From positions 1-64,000 of the forward strand of contig JAGCWW010000045.1 in assembly GCA_017961685.1 (NCBI GenBank): DNA of 64,000 nucleotides, given 5' to 3'. Position numbers and translations under genes: made by a program. Source of the stretch: Acholeplasmatales bacterium (GTDB lineage Bacteria > Bacillota_I > Bacilli_A > Acholeplasmatales > JAEDCM01). How positions within the stretch are numbered: the first letter of the stretch is position 1; each line of letters begins with the position of its first letter. Below are positions 55,801-63,800 of this stretch, one piece after another. The notes under the pieces are model-generated. The model saw nothing but the letters and a program-made list of their open reading frames with translations. It searched no databases and was not told the DNA's origin.

Positions 55801-56504
55801 TCATCATTTGCTTTTACTTCTTTTAATTCAGTTTCAAATGTAGTATGTCTACAGTGATCTGACCAATAAGTATCAAGCATTCTTATTTCTGTAATAGTAG
55901 GATTTCTCTTTTCTTCATTTTTGAAATATTCTTGAACAAAGGCTAAATCTTTAATAGACATAGCTAATCCTAACTTATCTAAATATACTTTTAATTCATC
56001 AATACTAAAATCATTAAATCCTTCTACTTCATATTTTTCTTCATTGTGTAAAAGTTTAGGTAATTCTAGTTTAGACATATCTTTTTCACGTGATTCTACT
56101 TCATTGATGTAATATTTCTTTAATGGTGTTAAATCTTTGATATTTCCTTCTAGAATAATTAATCTGGCACTTTTAACAATTGCTTGGCTTGCAGGATTTA
56201 ATAATCTAATACATTGCATAGCACTATCAGCTCTTTGATCAAATTGTCCTGGTAAGTATTCAACCGCAAAATATAATTTATTAGATAAATCGATATCCAT
56301 GAATACATCATCAGTAACTATTTCACCAAAAATAGAGTACTTTGCTTTTTCTAATACTTCTTCCTTAATATTAAAAACATCATAAACATTTATTAATCTT
56401 AAAGATTTGATATCAGCTTTTAAGTTTGTTTTGAAGTTGTCTAATAAGCTTAGAGCTTCTGTTTGATAGCCTTTTTTCTTTTCAACAAAAATTCTACAAT
56501 TCAT
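52845..56504 (-). CDS. purL: FGAM synthase, large single-chain form
   Basis: 1219 aa. Makes formylglycinamidine ribonucleotide from FGAR, ATP and glutamine. This is the long form with PurS-like N-terminus, two AIRS-type halves (DTYWSDHCRHTTF; FKNETHNHPTEIEPFGGAST) and a C-terminal class I amidotransferase (Cys in LVLGICNGFQ near residue 1050; AMSHGEGKF). Separate purS and purQ genes, usual in Bacillus, are therefore not needed. The start is behind AGGAGG within AGGAGGCCT. Confidence 0.97.
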   Translation of the reverse strand: MNCRIFVEKKKGYQTEALSLLDNFKTNLKADIKSLRLINVYDVFNIKEEVLEKAKYSIFGEIVTDDVFMDIDLSNKLYFAVEYLPGQFDQRADSAMQCIRLLNPASQAIVKSARLIILEGNIKDLTPLKKYYINEVESREKDMSKLELPKLLHNEEKYEVEGFNDFSIDELKVYLDKLGLAMSIKDLAFVQEYFKNEEKRNPTITEIRMLDTYWSDHCRHTTFETELKEVKANDDFINLAYEAYLDMRKYLGRSNKPITLMDMATVNARYESKRGNLEDQEKSEENNACSVYVDVLVDGKKEKWLMMFKNETHNHPTEIEPFGGASTCIGGAIRDPLSGRSYVYQAMRVTGAGDITRPIEETLANKLPQKNISKTAAAGYSSYGNQIGLATTHVREIYHPGYVAKRLEVGAVVGAIKADMIRRESPKPGDIIIMFGGRTGRDGIGGATGSSKEHTEKSLELCSSEVQKGNAPEERKIQRLFRNPEVVKMIKKSNDFGAGGVSVAIGELADGLIIDLDKVKVKYEGLNATELAISESQERMSVVVEEKDVEKFIECAKKENIECTIIAKVTDNNRLVMKYKGQDVVNISRDFINTNGVRQESKAVVDKIDFNKNPFKRNVCDFMSNLKDLNVTMQKGLIEMFDATIGATTVLMPFGGKYQLTETQVSAQKFPVLEGETTTTSVMAFGYNPYIMSWSPYHGANYSVVEALTKLTCASIDYRNVRFSFQEYFEKLGANPNKWGKVTSAMLGSIDILKQFELASIGGKDSMSGTFKDLNVPPTLIAFGIATTDSSNIISPEFKKNGNKLYLIKHNPLSNYLPNVSELKKNFDYVRENILNKTIVSAFAITNGGLAEALAKCSFGNKLGCNVKTNLDLYAYDYGSILVESTKELDGIYLGEVVDNGYITINDNKYNIEDAIKANLETFEPIYPTVSPNTNYDLSICKETNGTYEKLDKTYKDVKVIIPAFPGTNCDYDTYRAFKKAGGNPEIFVFRNTTETDVLDSINELKEKIKNSQILVISGGFSAGDEPDGSGKFISNVLCNETIKAEVKALLKRKGLVLGICNGFQALIKSGIFFNYELDENSPTLFRNDINRHISHIAHTKVVTNKSPWLSSFKPGEVYEVAMSHGEGKFVINKDYAKYLFDNGMVAFQYVDDLGNPTNDTLYNVNGSNYAIEGIISKDGLVLGKMGHSERKGIDVFKNIYGNKDEDIFKNAINYFKGK

Positions 56505-56515
56505 AAAGAGGCCTC

Positions 56516-56983
56516 CTATAATGTTGTGTTTACTACTTTTTCCTTCATCTTCTCTTGATAATCAAGTAATTTTTGATATAACTCACTATTATTCATAGCA
56601 AGCATTCTGATTGCTAGTAAAGCGGCATTTGCTGCTCTATCAATTCCAACTGTTGCTACAGGAATTCCTGAAGGCATTTGTACAATTGAAAGTAGTGCAT
56701 CAGTTCCGTTAAAATCTTTACTCCAAATAGGTACACCAATAACTGGTACTGGTGTAATAGCAGCAATCATGCCAGGAACATGAGCAGCTCCTCCTGCTCC
56801 GGCAATAATTACATCTATTCCATTATTTTTTGCGTTTTTCGCAAAATCAAACATTAAATCTGGTGTTCTATGAGCGCTAATTACTTTCATTTCATATGGA
56901 ACTTCAAATTCATCAAGTACAGCGCTTGCTTTTTTCATAATTTCTAAATCACTTTTAGAACCCATTAAAATAATTACTTTCAT
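56516..56983 (-). CDS. purE: N5-CAIR mutase, class I PurE
   Basis: 155 aa. MGSKSD, ISAHRTP and [13 protein letters not shown] are the class I signatures, so N5-CAIR would be expected as substrate, which requires a PurK. No purK is in the window; it may be elsewhere. Gaps of 9 and 11 bp to its neighbours. Confidence 0.95.
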   Translation of the reverse strand: MKVIILMGSKSDLEIMKKASAVLDEFEVPYEMKVISAHRTPDLMFDFAKNAKNNGIDVIIAGAGGAAHVPGMIAAITPVPVIGVPIWSKDFNGTDALLSIVQMPSGIPVATVGIDRAANAALLAIRMLAMNNSELYQKLLDYQEKMKEKVVNTTL

Positions 56984-56992
56984 AATTACCTC

Positions 56993-58657
56993 CTAGAATA
57001 GGCCAACTGCTTTACCATCTTCTAATACATCCATATCAAGTGCTGCAGGATGCTTAGGTAAGCCTGGCATAGTCATAATATCTCCTGTTAAACAAACTAG
57101 GAATCCAGCACCAATTGAAGGCTTCATATCTCTAACTGTAATTCTGAAGTTTCTTGGTCTACCTTTTTTATTTTGATCATCACTTAATGAATATTGTGTT
57201 TTAGCCATACAAATTGGAAGTTTATCCCAACCATTTTCATTAAATGTTTTAATCTTAGCTTTAGCAGCGCTTGAGAAATCAACTCCATCAGCACCATAAA
57301 TTTCTTTACAAATCTTTTCAATCTTAGTTTCAATTGGATCGTTTAAATCATAAATGAATTTGAAATCAGGATTTGGATTTTCATCTATTGCTTCTACTAC
57401 TTTGTTAGCTAAATCAATAGCTCCTTTGCCTCCAAATTCCCAAACTTCACTTAAGCTCATCTTATGACCATTAGCTGTACACCAATCCATTAAAGCTTTA
57501 ACTTCTTTATCTGTATCAGTTACAAACTTGTTTATAGCTACAACATATGGTAAGTTGTATTTCTTTATATTTTCAATATGCTTCTCTAAATTTTCAATAC
57601 CCTTAAGTAGAGCATCAACATTTTCAGTCTTTAAATCAGTTTTAGCAACACCACCATGCATCTTTAATGCTCTAATAGTAGCAACGATAACTACTGCGTT
57701 TGGCTTAAAGCCTGCAACTCTTGCTTTAATGTCTAAGAACTTTTCAGCACCTAAATCAGCACCGAATCCTGCTTCAGTAACTACATAATCGCCTAAACCT
57801 CTGGCCATGTTTGTAGCGATAATCGAGTTACATCCATGAGCAATATTTGCGAATGGTCCACCATGTACGATTACTGGTGTATGTTCAAGTGTTTGGATTA
57901 AGTTTGGCTTTAATGCTTCTGAAAGAATTAAAGCACAAGCTCCTGTAGCACCTAAATCTTTTAAAGTTACTGGCTTATTTTCATTTGTATAAGCAATAAC
58001 TGTTCTATCTAATCTCTTCTTTAAATCATTCATATCTGTAGCTAGAGTAAACATAGCCATTACTTCACTGGCAACTGTAATGTCGAATCCATCTTCTCTA
58101 ACTTTTCCGTTTGCATGTCCACCTAAACCTACTACTACTTGTCTTAATGCTCTATCATTCATATCTAAGCATCTCTTCCAAACAATACGAGTTGGATCAA
58201 TGTTAAGTTCGTTACCTTGATGAATATGATTGTCAATCATAGCACTAATTGTGTTATTAGCTGTTGTAATTGCATGCATATCTCCTGTAAAGTGTAAGTT
58301 TAAATCCTCCATTGGTACTGCTTGTGCATATCCTCCACCAGCAGCTCCACCCTTGATACCTAAAACTGGTCCAAAGCTTGGTTCTCTTAAAGCTACTACT
58401 GTTTTTTTGCCGATTAAACTTAATGCATCAGCTAGACCAACTGTAGTTGTTGATTTTCCTTCTCCAGCTGGAGTTGGGTTAATAGCTGTTACTAAGATAA
58501 TCTTAGCATTCATTTCTCTTTGAGCAGATGGATTGATTTTTGCTTTATACTTTCCGTATAATTCAATATCATCTTCTCCTAAACCTAATTTTTTTGCCAC
58601 TTCTGTAATTTTTTCCATTTGGCATTCTTGTGCGATTTGTAAATCACTTTTGTACAT
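56993..58657 (-). CDS. fhs: Formate-tetrahydrofolate ligase
   Basis: 554 aa from ATG 58657, eight bases after GGAGG; the in-frame ATG 58672 contains that site. Makes 10-formyl-THF from formate, THF and ATP. P-loop [10 protein letters not shown] (61-70), [30 protein letters not shown] and the PGLPKHPAA end are all normal. As first structural gene of the purine operon it couples formate use to purine synthesis. Confidence 0.97.
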   Translation of the reverse strand: MYKSDLQIAQECQMEKITEVAKKLGLGEDDIELYGKYKAKINPSAQREMNAKIILVTAINPTPAGEGKSTTTVGLADALSLIGKKTVVALREPSFGPVLGIKGGAAGGGYAQAVPMEDLNLHFTGDMHAITTANNTISAMIDNHIHQGNELNIDPTRIVWKRCLDMNDRALRQVVVGLGGHANGKVREDGFDITVASEVMAMFTLATDMNDLKKRLDRTVIAYTNENKPVTLKDLGATGACALILSEALKPNLIQTLEHTPVIVHGGPFANIAHGCNSIIATNMARGLGDYVVTEAGFGADLGAEKFLDIKARVAGFKPNAVVIVATIRALKMHGGVAKTDLKTENVDALLKGIENLEKHIENIKKYNLPYVVAINKFVTDTDKEVKALMDWCTANGHKMSLSEVWEFGGKGAIDLANKVVEAIDENPNPDFKFIYDLNDPIETKIEKICKEIYGADGVDFSSAAKAKIKTFNENGWDKLPICMAKTQYSLSDDQNKKGRPRNFRITVRDMKPSIGAGFLVCLTGDIMTMPGLPKHPAALDMDVLEDGKAVGLF

Positions 58658-58691
58658 CCTTATATCCTCCATTTTATATTTATAAAATTGA

Positions 58692-58730
58692 AAAGAACAT
58701 TAACAATCAAGCTAATGTTCTTTAATTTTT
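58692..58730. terminator. Hairpin in the fhs leader, possible attenuator
   Basis: AAAGAACATTA / TAATGTTCTTT, 11 bp with a 10-base loop. On the minus strand it is followed by TTTTCAATTTTAT (moderate terminator) directly ahead of fhs and right after the 19-codon ORF. It also has a T-run on the plus strand. Confidence 0.55.
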
Positions 58731-58731
58731 T

Positions 58732-58791
58732 TTACATACTTAAAACGGCACAATGACCTATATGTATTTTATTATTAATTTTAAAACTCAT
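58732..58791 (-). CDS. 19-codon leader ORF upstream of fhs
   Basis: ATG 58791 preceded by GGTGAT at good spacing, peptide MSFKINNKIHIGHCAVLSM, stop TAA at 58732. It begins about 17 bases after the predicted start of the purine operon transcript and ends just before a terminator-like hairpin. This layout suits a leader peptide with attenuation, or a small protein. No similarity recognised. Confidence 0.5.
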   Translation of the reverse strand: MSFKINNKIHIGHCAVLSM

Positions 58792-58814
58792 ACAAATCAC
58801 CATCCCTATTTTAT

Positions 58815-58825
58815 ATTATATCATA
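58815..58825 (-). promoter_or_regulatory. Extended -10 promoter of the purine operon
   Basis: TATGATATAAT on the minus strand, expected start near 58808. No purine riboswitch, THF riboswitch or PurR-type box (CCGAAC) was seen between here and fhs. Confidence 0.6.
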
Positions 58826-58859
58826 TAATATAAATCTTTACTATTCTATGAAAACACTT

Positions 58860-60083
58860 TTATAGAACTTCTTTTATCTTAGATGCGAGATTTGCAATCT
58901 CCTTCTTGCTTAATGCAGATAGGCTTATTCTAATTCCTTGCTTTAAAGGAACTACGAATATATTATTTTCTTTTAATCTATCAAATACCTTTTCACCATT
59001 ACATGGAATTGTGATGAAGAAGCCTGATTTATATGTGTAGCATTCTAAGCCACATTCTTTTGCTTCTTTTAAGAATAACTTTGATCTATCTAATAATAGG
59101 TTAGATGCATCTTCTAATTCTTTCATGAATTCATTTTTAAGTGCATCATTAAACATTAGCTTTTCAACTAAGCTAACACCCATCTTTGCTGCATTAGACC
59201 ATGTTGCTCTTGCAGAGAACTCATTTGCATTATTGAAGTATTCAATTTCTTCTTTATCTTTTGTTAAAGCCATTTGAGCACCGATTCTTAAACCGTATAA
59301 GCTGAATGTCTTTGAACCGCTGAATGCTAGAACAACCATAACATTTTCATTGAATTGCTTGAACTTTCTAAAAATTTCTCTTGATTCATTTAATCCCTTA
59401 TGTGAATAGTCGATATAAGCCATATCGTATAATAGAACAAATGTTTTATCTTTTGAAATTTCATTAATACATTCAATTATTTCATCCCAGTCTTTATCTT
59501 CTAAGGCATAACCTGTAGGATTTTGACATGGGTCATTTATTATTGCTAATACTCTACCTTGCTTTTCGGCAAGCTCTAAAGCATCTTTCTTAAAATCTTC
59601 TGTGTTGAATTGACCATCTTTAAATAATTCATAATTCTTTACAGAGCAACCTCTTTCTTTTGCCATAGCATTGTATGGTCCCCAGCAAATATTAGGTACT
59701 AGGATACTATCTCCTTCATTTGCGTAATTATCAATTGTATTTCCAATTGCACCAGATCCACCAGGTGTAGGAATTACTCCATAGTAAAAGTCTTTAGTTA
59801 CATCATCATATGTTTGCATTAATGCCCATCTTGCAATTCCTTCTTTGAACTTAGCAGTTCCTGCAGTTGATGCATAACCAAACTTTTCAGCATACGAAAG
59901 ACTATCAATTATTTTTTTGATTGATGGGAATTCTAACATCTTTCCATCTTCGTCATAAAGGGTTCCAATCGTTCCGTCGATAACATTAGGATTTAGTTTT
60001 TTTGCCTCTCTAGCTTCTGCAGCTATAGTTAAAATGTTACTTGATAATTTCTTTGATTCTGATCTTTTTGCTATAATTCTCAT
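58860..60083 (-). CDS. Class I PLP aminotransferase
   Basis: 407 aa. Fold type I: GTAKFKEGI, TPGGSGAI phosphate loop, NDPCQNPTGYAL, YDMAYIDY, PLP Lys258 in FSGSKTFSLYGLRIGAQ, C-terminal GIRISLSAL. Resembles aromatic/aspartate aminotransferases of the AspC/TyrB type; substrates not decidable. AAGGGG precedes ATG. A cre-like palindrome lies about 90 bases upstream. Confidence 0.9.
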   Translation of the reverse strand: MRIIAKRSESKKLSSNILTIAAEAREAKKLNPNVIDGTIGTLYDEDGKMLEFPSIKKIIDSLSYAEKFGYASTAGTAKFKEGIARWALMQTYDDVTKDFYYGVIPTPGGSGAIGNTIDNYANEGDSILVPNICWGPYNAMAKERGCSVKNYELFKDGQFNTEDFKKDALELAEKQGRVLAIINDPCQNPTGYALEDKDWDEIIECINEISKDKTFVLLYDMAYIDYSHKGLNESREIFRKFKQFNENVMVVLAFSGSKTFSLYGLRIGAQMALTKDKEEIEYFNNANEFSARATWSNAAKMGVSLVEKLMFNDALKNEFMKELEDASNLLLDRSKLFLKEAKECGLECYTYKSGFFITIPCNGEKVFDRLKENNIFVVPLKQGIRISLSALSKKEIANLASKIKEVL

Positions 60084-60172
60084 AATTAAAACCCCTTTTT
60101 ATTAAAATAAGACAGCATAATTTTAACATAATATTTTTTCATAGAGAATATTAAATAATAATATTATTTATA

Positions 60173-60186
60173 TGAAAATGTTTTCA
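60173..60186. promoter_or_regulatory. cre-like palindrome upstream of the aminotransferase
   Basis: TGAAAATGTTTTCA is a perfect 14-base palindrome except its centre and fits the CcpA site pattern TGWAANCGNTNWCA at all but one position. In AT-rich DNA a chance match is possible. Confidence 0.4.
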
Positions 60187-60189
60187 AAG

Positions 60190-60217
60190 AAAAAAGAGAC
60201 CATTTTTGGTCCCTTTT
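60190..60217 (-). terminator. Terminator of the 60216 gene
   Basis: GACCA / TGGTC core extended by AAAAG / CTTTT, then TTTTTTC on the minus strand, overlapping the stop codon. Confidence 0.75.
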
Positions 60218-60770
60218 ACTCTAAATTAAACTTTATAAATTTAGGATTAACATCTACTCTTTGAAATAAGAAAACAGAATTAGCGCTTATTGCTAAATAT
60301 TCTTTATCATCTAAAGATAAATTGAATTCTTTTCCTACTTCATCAAAGACTAATGTTTCCTCTTTTGAATGGTTTTTATATACTTTTATACTTCCTTTAT
60401 CACATTTAGAAAATTCAGTCATACAAACTTTATATTCACCCTTAGGTAGATGATAATGTATTCCTCTACTACTTGTTTCTTTTCCAAATGGTCCAAGTAC
60501 TCCATTTCTTAATGTAAAACAATAACATTTATCATATTTCGCATTAAGGACAATATAATTAATATTAGTTGGATCAATTGCTTTATATTTCTCATCAAAA
60601 TTAAGTGAATAATACCAACCTAAGAACTTTGCGCCATCTTCTCTTATTGGAGTAGGTAGGGTTAAAATTGATTCATCACTTTTTAAATATTCTGGAGTAT
60701 TATCTGCGCCAAAGGAATTTATTACTATTTTTGTATAGCTGCAAAGAGCTGAAACGGATGCAAATATCAT
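60216..60770 (-). CDS. Unknown small protein with InlB B-repeat-like segment
   Basis: 184 aa. Residues about 34-80 (ILTLPTPIREDGAKFLGWYY ... YIVLNAKYDK) resemble a single Listeria-Bacteroides (InlB B-type) repeat, usually found in surface proteins. The hydrophobic N-terminus is short and a signal peptide is doubtful. The rest is beta-rich with several Cys. AAGGAG precedes ATG. Its promoter TGATATAAT begins with the TGA stop of mfd. Confidence 0.6.
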   Translation of the reverse strand: MIFASVSALCSYTKIVINSFGADNTPEYLKSDESILTLPTPIREDGAKFLGWYYSLNFDEKYKAIDPTNINYIVLNAKYDKCYCFTLRNGVLGPFGKETSSRGIHYHLPKGEYKVCMTEFSKCDKGSIKVYKNHSKEETLVFDEVGKEFNLSLDDKEYLAISANSVFLFQRVDVNPKFIKFNLE

Positions 60771-60790
60771 TTTCTCATCTCCTTAAAGTT

Positions 60791-60801
60791 ATTATATCAT
60801 A
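60791..60801 (-). promoter_or_regulatory. Extended -10 sharing the mfd stop codon
   Basis: TATGATATAAT on the minus strand; the TGA (60799-60797) is both the mfd stop and the TG element of the promoter of the 60216-60770 gene. Confidence 0.6.
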
Positions 60802-63800
60802 AATTATCTAGTCTCTCTAAGAATTTAGATACTTCCATAATCCAATTTTCTTTTAATTTATTAATATAGAATATAACGTGTAATTTATTTCTTGTATAAG
60901 TTATCTTAATTTCAGTTGTATATTGCATAGAAGCTTTAAAGACATTAGTTCCATTTATATTTTCACCAAATGTCACTTTTACATGATCATTAGTTTTTTC
61001 AGTAATGTTTGCTTCAAGTTTAGCTAAATATGAATCCATTACTTTTTCAAACATATATATTTTTATATCTTCACTAATAGAACCAAATCTATCCTTTAGT
61101 TCTTCTTCTAAGACAATAATATCTGCAATCTTCTTAATGGAATCAATTTTCTTATGAATATCAATTCTTACACCATCATCATTAATATATTCTTTTGGAA
61201 TGTGTCTATTAGAAAACACTGGTGTAATTGTATCTTCTTTTTTCTTAACTCCATTTTTCTCATCAATTGTTTCTTTTAAGATACGCATATACATATCATA
61301 ACCAACTGAATCAATAAATCCTGATTGCTCAGCACCTAAGATATCCCCTGATCCACGTATAGCTAAATCACGCTTAGCAATTTTAAATCCACTACCTAAT
61401 TCAGTAAAGTCTCTTATAGCTTGAAGTCTCTCTACCGCCTCAGGTGTTAATTTCTTATCCTCATCATAAAATAGATATGCATAAGCTATTCTATCACTTC
61501 TACCAACACGCCCTCTAAGTTGATATAGTTGTGATAAACCAAGTCTAGTCGCATCATCTACAATTAAAGTATTCGCATTAGGTATATCTATACCAGTTTC
61601 AATAATTGTTGTACAAATTAAAACATTTGATTTTCTTAATACGAAATCTTCTATTCTATTTTCTAGAGTATTCTTATCCATTCTTCCATGCGCAAAGCTT
61701 ACTCTTGAATAAGGTATAAGCATTTGTATTTTTCTTGCGACATCTTCAATATCACTTACTCTATTATGTAAATAGAAAACTTGGCCACCACGCGATAATT
61801 CACGTTCTATTGCTTCTTTTACAATAGTTTTATGATATTCTAGTACATAAGTTTGTACAGGATATCTATTTTTAGGTGGTGTTTCTATTACTGATAAATC
61901 TTTTATACCTATCATAGACATTTGTAAAGTTCTTGGAATTGGGGTTGCTGTTAAACTAATAGAATCAACATTAATTTTTAATTCTTTAATTCTCTCTTTA
62001 TGTTCAACACCAAAACGTTGTTCCTCATCTACTATTAATAATCCTAAGTCTTTAAATTCAATATCTTTACTTAATAATCTATGAGTACCAATTATAATAT
62101 CTATCTTACCTTCTTTTAAATCTCTTAAGATTTCTTCTTGTTCCTTGTTAGTAGTTAATCTAGATATCTTTTTTATAATTGCTCCAAACTTATTAAATCG
62201 CTCAACAAAAGTATTATAATGTTGCCCTACTAATACTGTTGTAGGAGCTAAGAATGCTACTTGTTTATTATCATAAATAGCTTTAAATGCAGCACGCATT
62301 GCTACTTCTGTTTTACCATAACCAACATCACCACATACCAATCTATCCATTGGTTTTGTTTTTTCCATATCACTAATTACATCTTCAATAGCTTTTTCTT
62401 GATCAGCTGTTTCTTCATAGACAAAGTCATCCTTAAATTCTTGATGCATATTAGTTTCTTTACTAAAGGCAAAACCTTCTGTATTTTCTCTTCTACTATA
62501 AAGGTCAATTAATTTATCTGATATATCTTTTAATTTATTTCTAACACGCTCTTTTGCTCTAGCCCAAGATGTACCACTTAAACTGTTTAGTTTTGGAGTA
62601 TTATTTCCTGTGTAGTGCATGATAGAATCTATTTTTTCTAGTGGCACAAATAAATAATCATTACCCGCAAATATTATTTTAATATAATCTCTAGTTATTC
62701 CTGATAGAGTTTTTTCTTCTATTCCTAAGTATCTACCGATACCATAATCATAGTGAACTACATAATCTCCCACATTAATTTCATCAACAGATTTTATACG
62801 TTTAGATTCACCAAATACGGATTTATAACGTATTTTATTTTCTACTCTTTTATATATTTCTTCTTCAGTTAAAATAAGTAGATTATCCTTATAGAAATCA
62901 ACACCTAAACTACATTCATCTAAAGTCAAGAAAATGCCGTTATAATCCTGATTTCTAAGCATTTCATAGTTTATTTTTCTTTCAAGCAATTCTTCTTTTA
63001 ATAGCTTCATTCTTTCTTTTGATTTAAAGCATATAATAACTTTTTTATCTACATTCTTTAAGTAATCAAATAAAGCTTCTAGATTGCCAAAGAATCTTTC
63101 AGGATCTCTTACATCGATTACCTTACCTCTAGGTACTTTAAATTCTTCAAGATAATTAATTTTATATTTATTTTTTATTTCATTTAAATCATAAAAATAA
63201 TTTAAATCTTTAAATGCATTACCTATATTAGAATTATATTCATATATATCATCTAGTGTTTTAATATATGCTTGATTTAATCTAGACTCATTTATAAAAT
63301 AAATACTTTTTTTATCAACAAAATCTAATATAGTTTCACTACTAATTAAACCAATATATTTTCTAAGTAGACTTATGTTTGTTCTATTTTCTAGATTATC
63401 TAAATCATTATTTAAAATTTCTCTTTCCTTATCATTAACTTCTACTTTTGAATTTATATAATCTTTAATAATATTTAATTCATTATCATCATAAAACATT
63501 TCATTTAATGGAATGATTTCAATTTCATTAATACTATTAATAGATCTTTGAGTGTTTATATCAAATTCTTTTATTTTTTCTATTTCCGTATCAAATAAAT
63601 CTAATCTAATTGGATTTTCTCTATTAAGTGGAAATAAATCAATAATACTACCTCTAATTGAGAACTCTCCAACCTTACTAACTAAATAACTTCTATTATA
63701 ACCTGAATTAATTAAATAGCTTTCTAATTCTTTAATATTTACATCATCACCAATTTTAAAGGTAATGCTTGATTTAAGCCATTTTTCCTTTGGCATTTGT

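Noticed and set aside
52845..56504. PurL as an accidental fusion of purS, purL and purQ
   Set aside because: About 1220-1300 residue single-chain FGAM synthases are a normal established form in many bacteria.
58692..58740. Plus-strand transcript ending at the fhs leader hairpin
   Set aside because: The T-run on the plus strand is good, but no plus-strand gene or promoter exists upstream of it; all neighbouring genes are on the minus strand.
58658..58860. Purine or THF riboswitch, or PurR box, upstream of fhs
   Set aside because: None of the conserved core sequences (GTTTCTACC-type loops, THF core, CCGAAC box) could be found on the operon strand.
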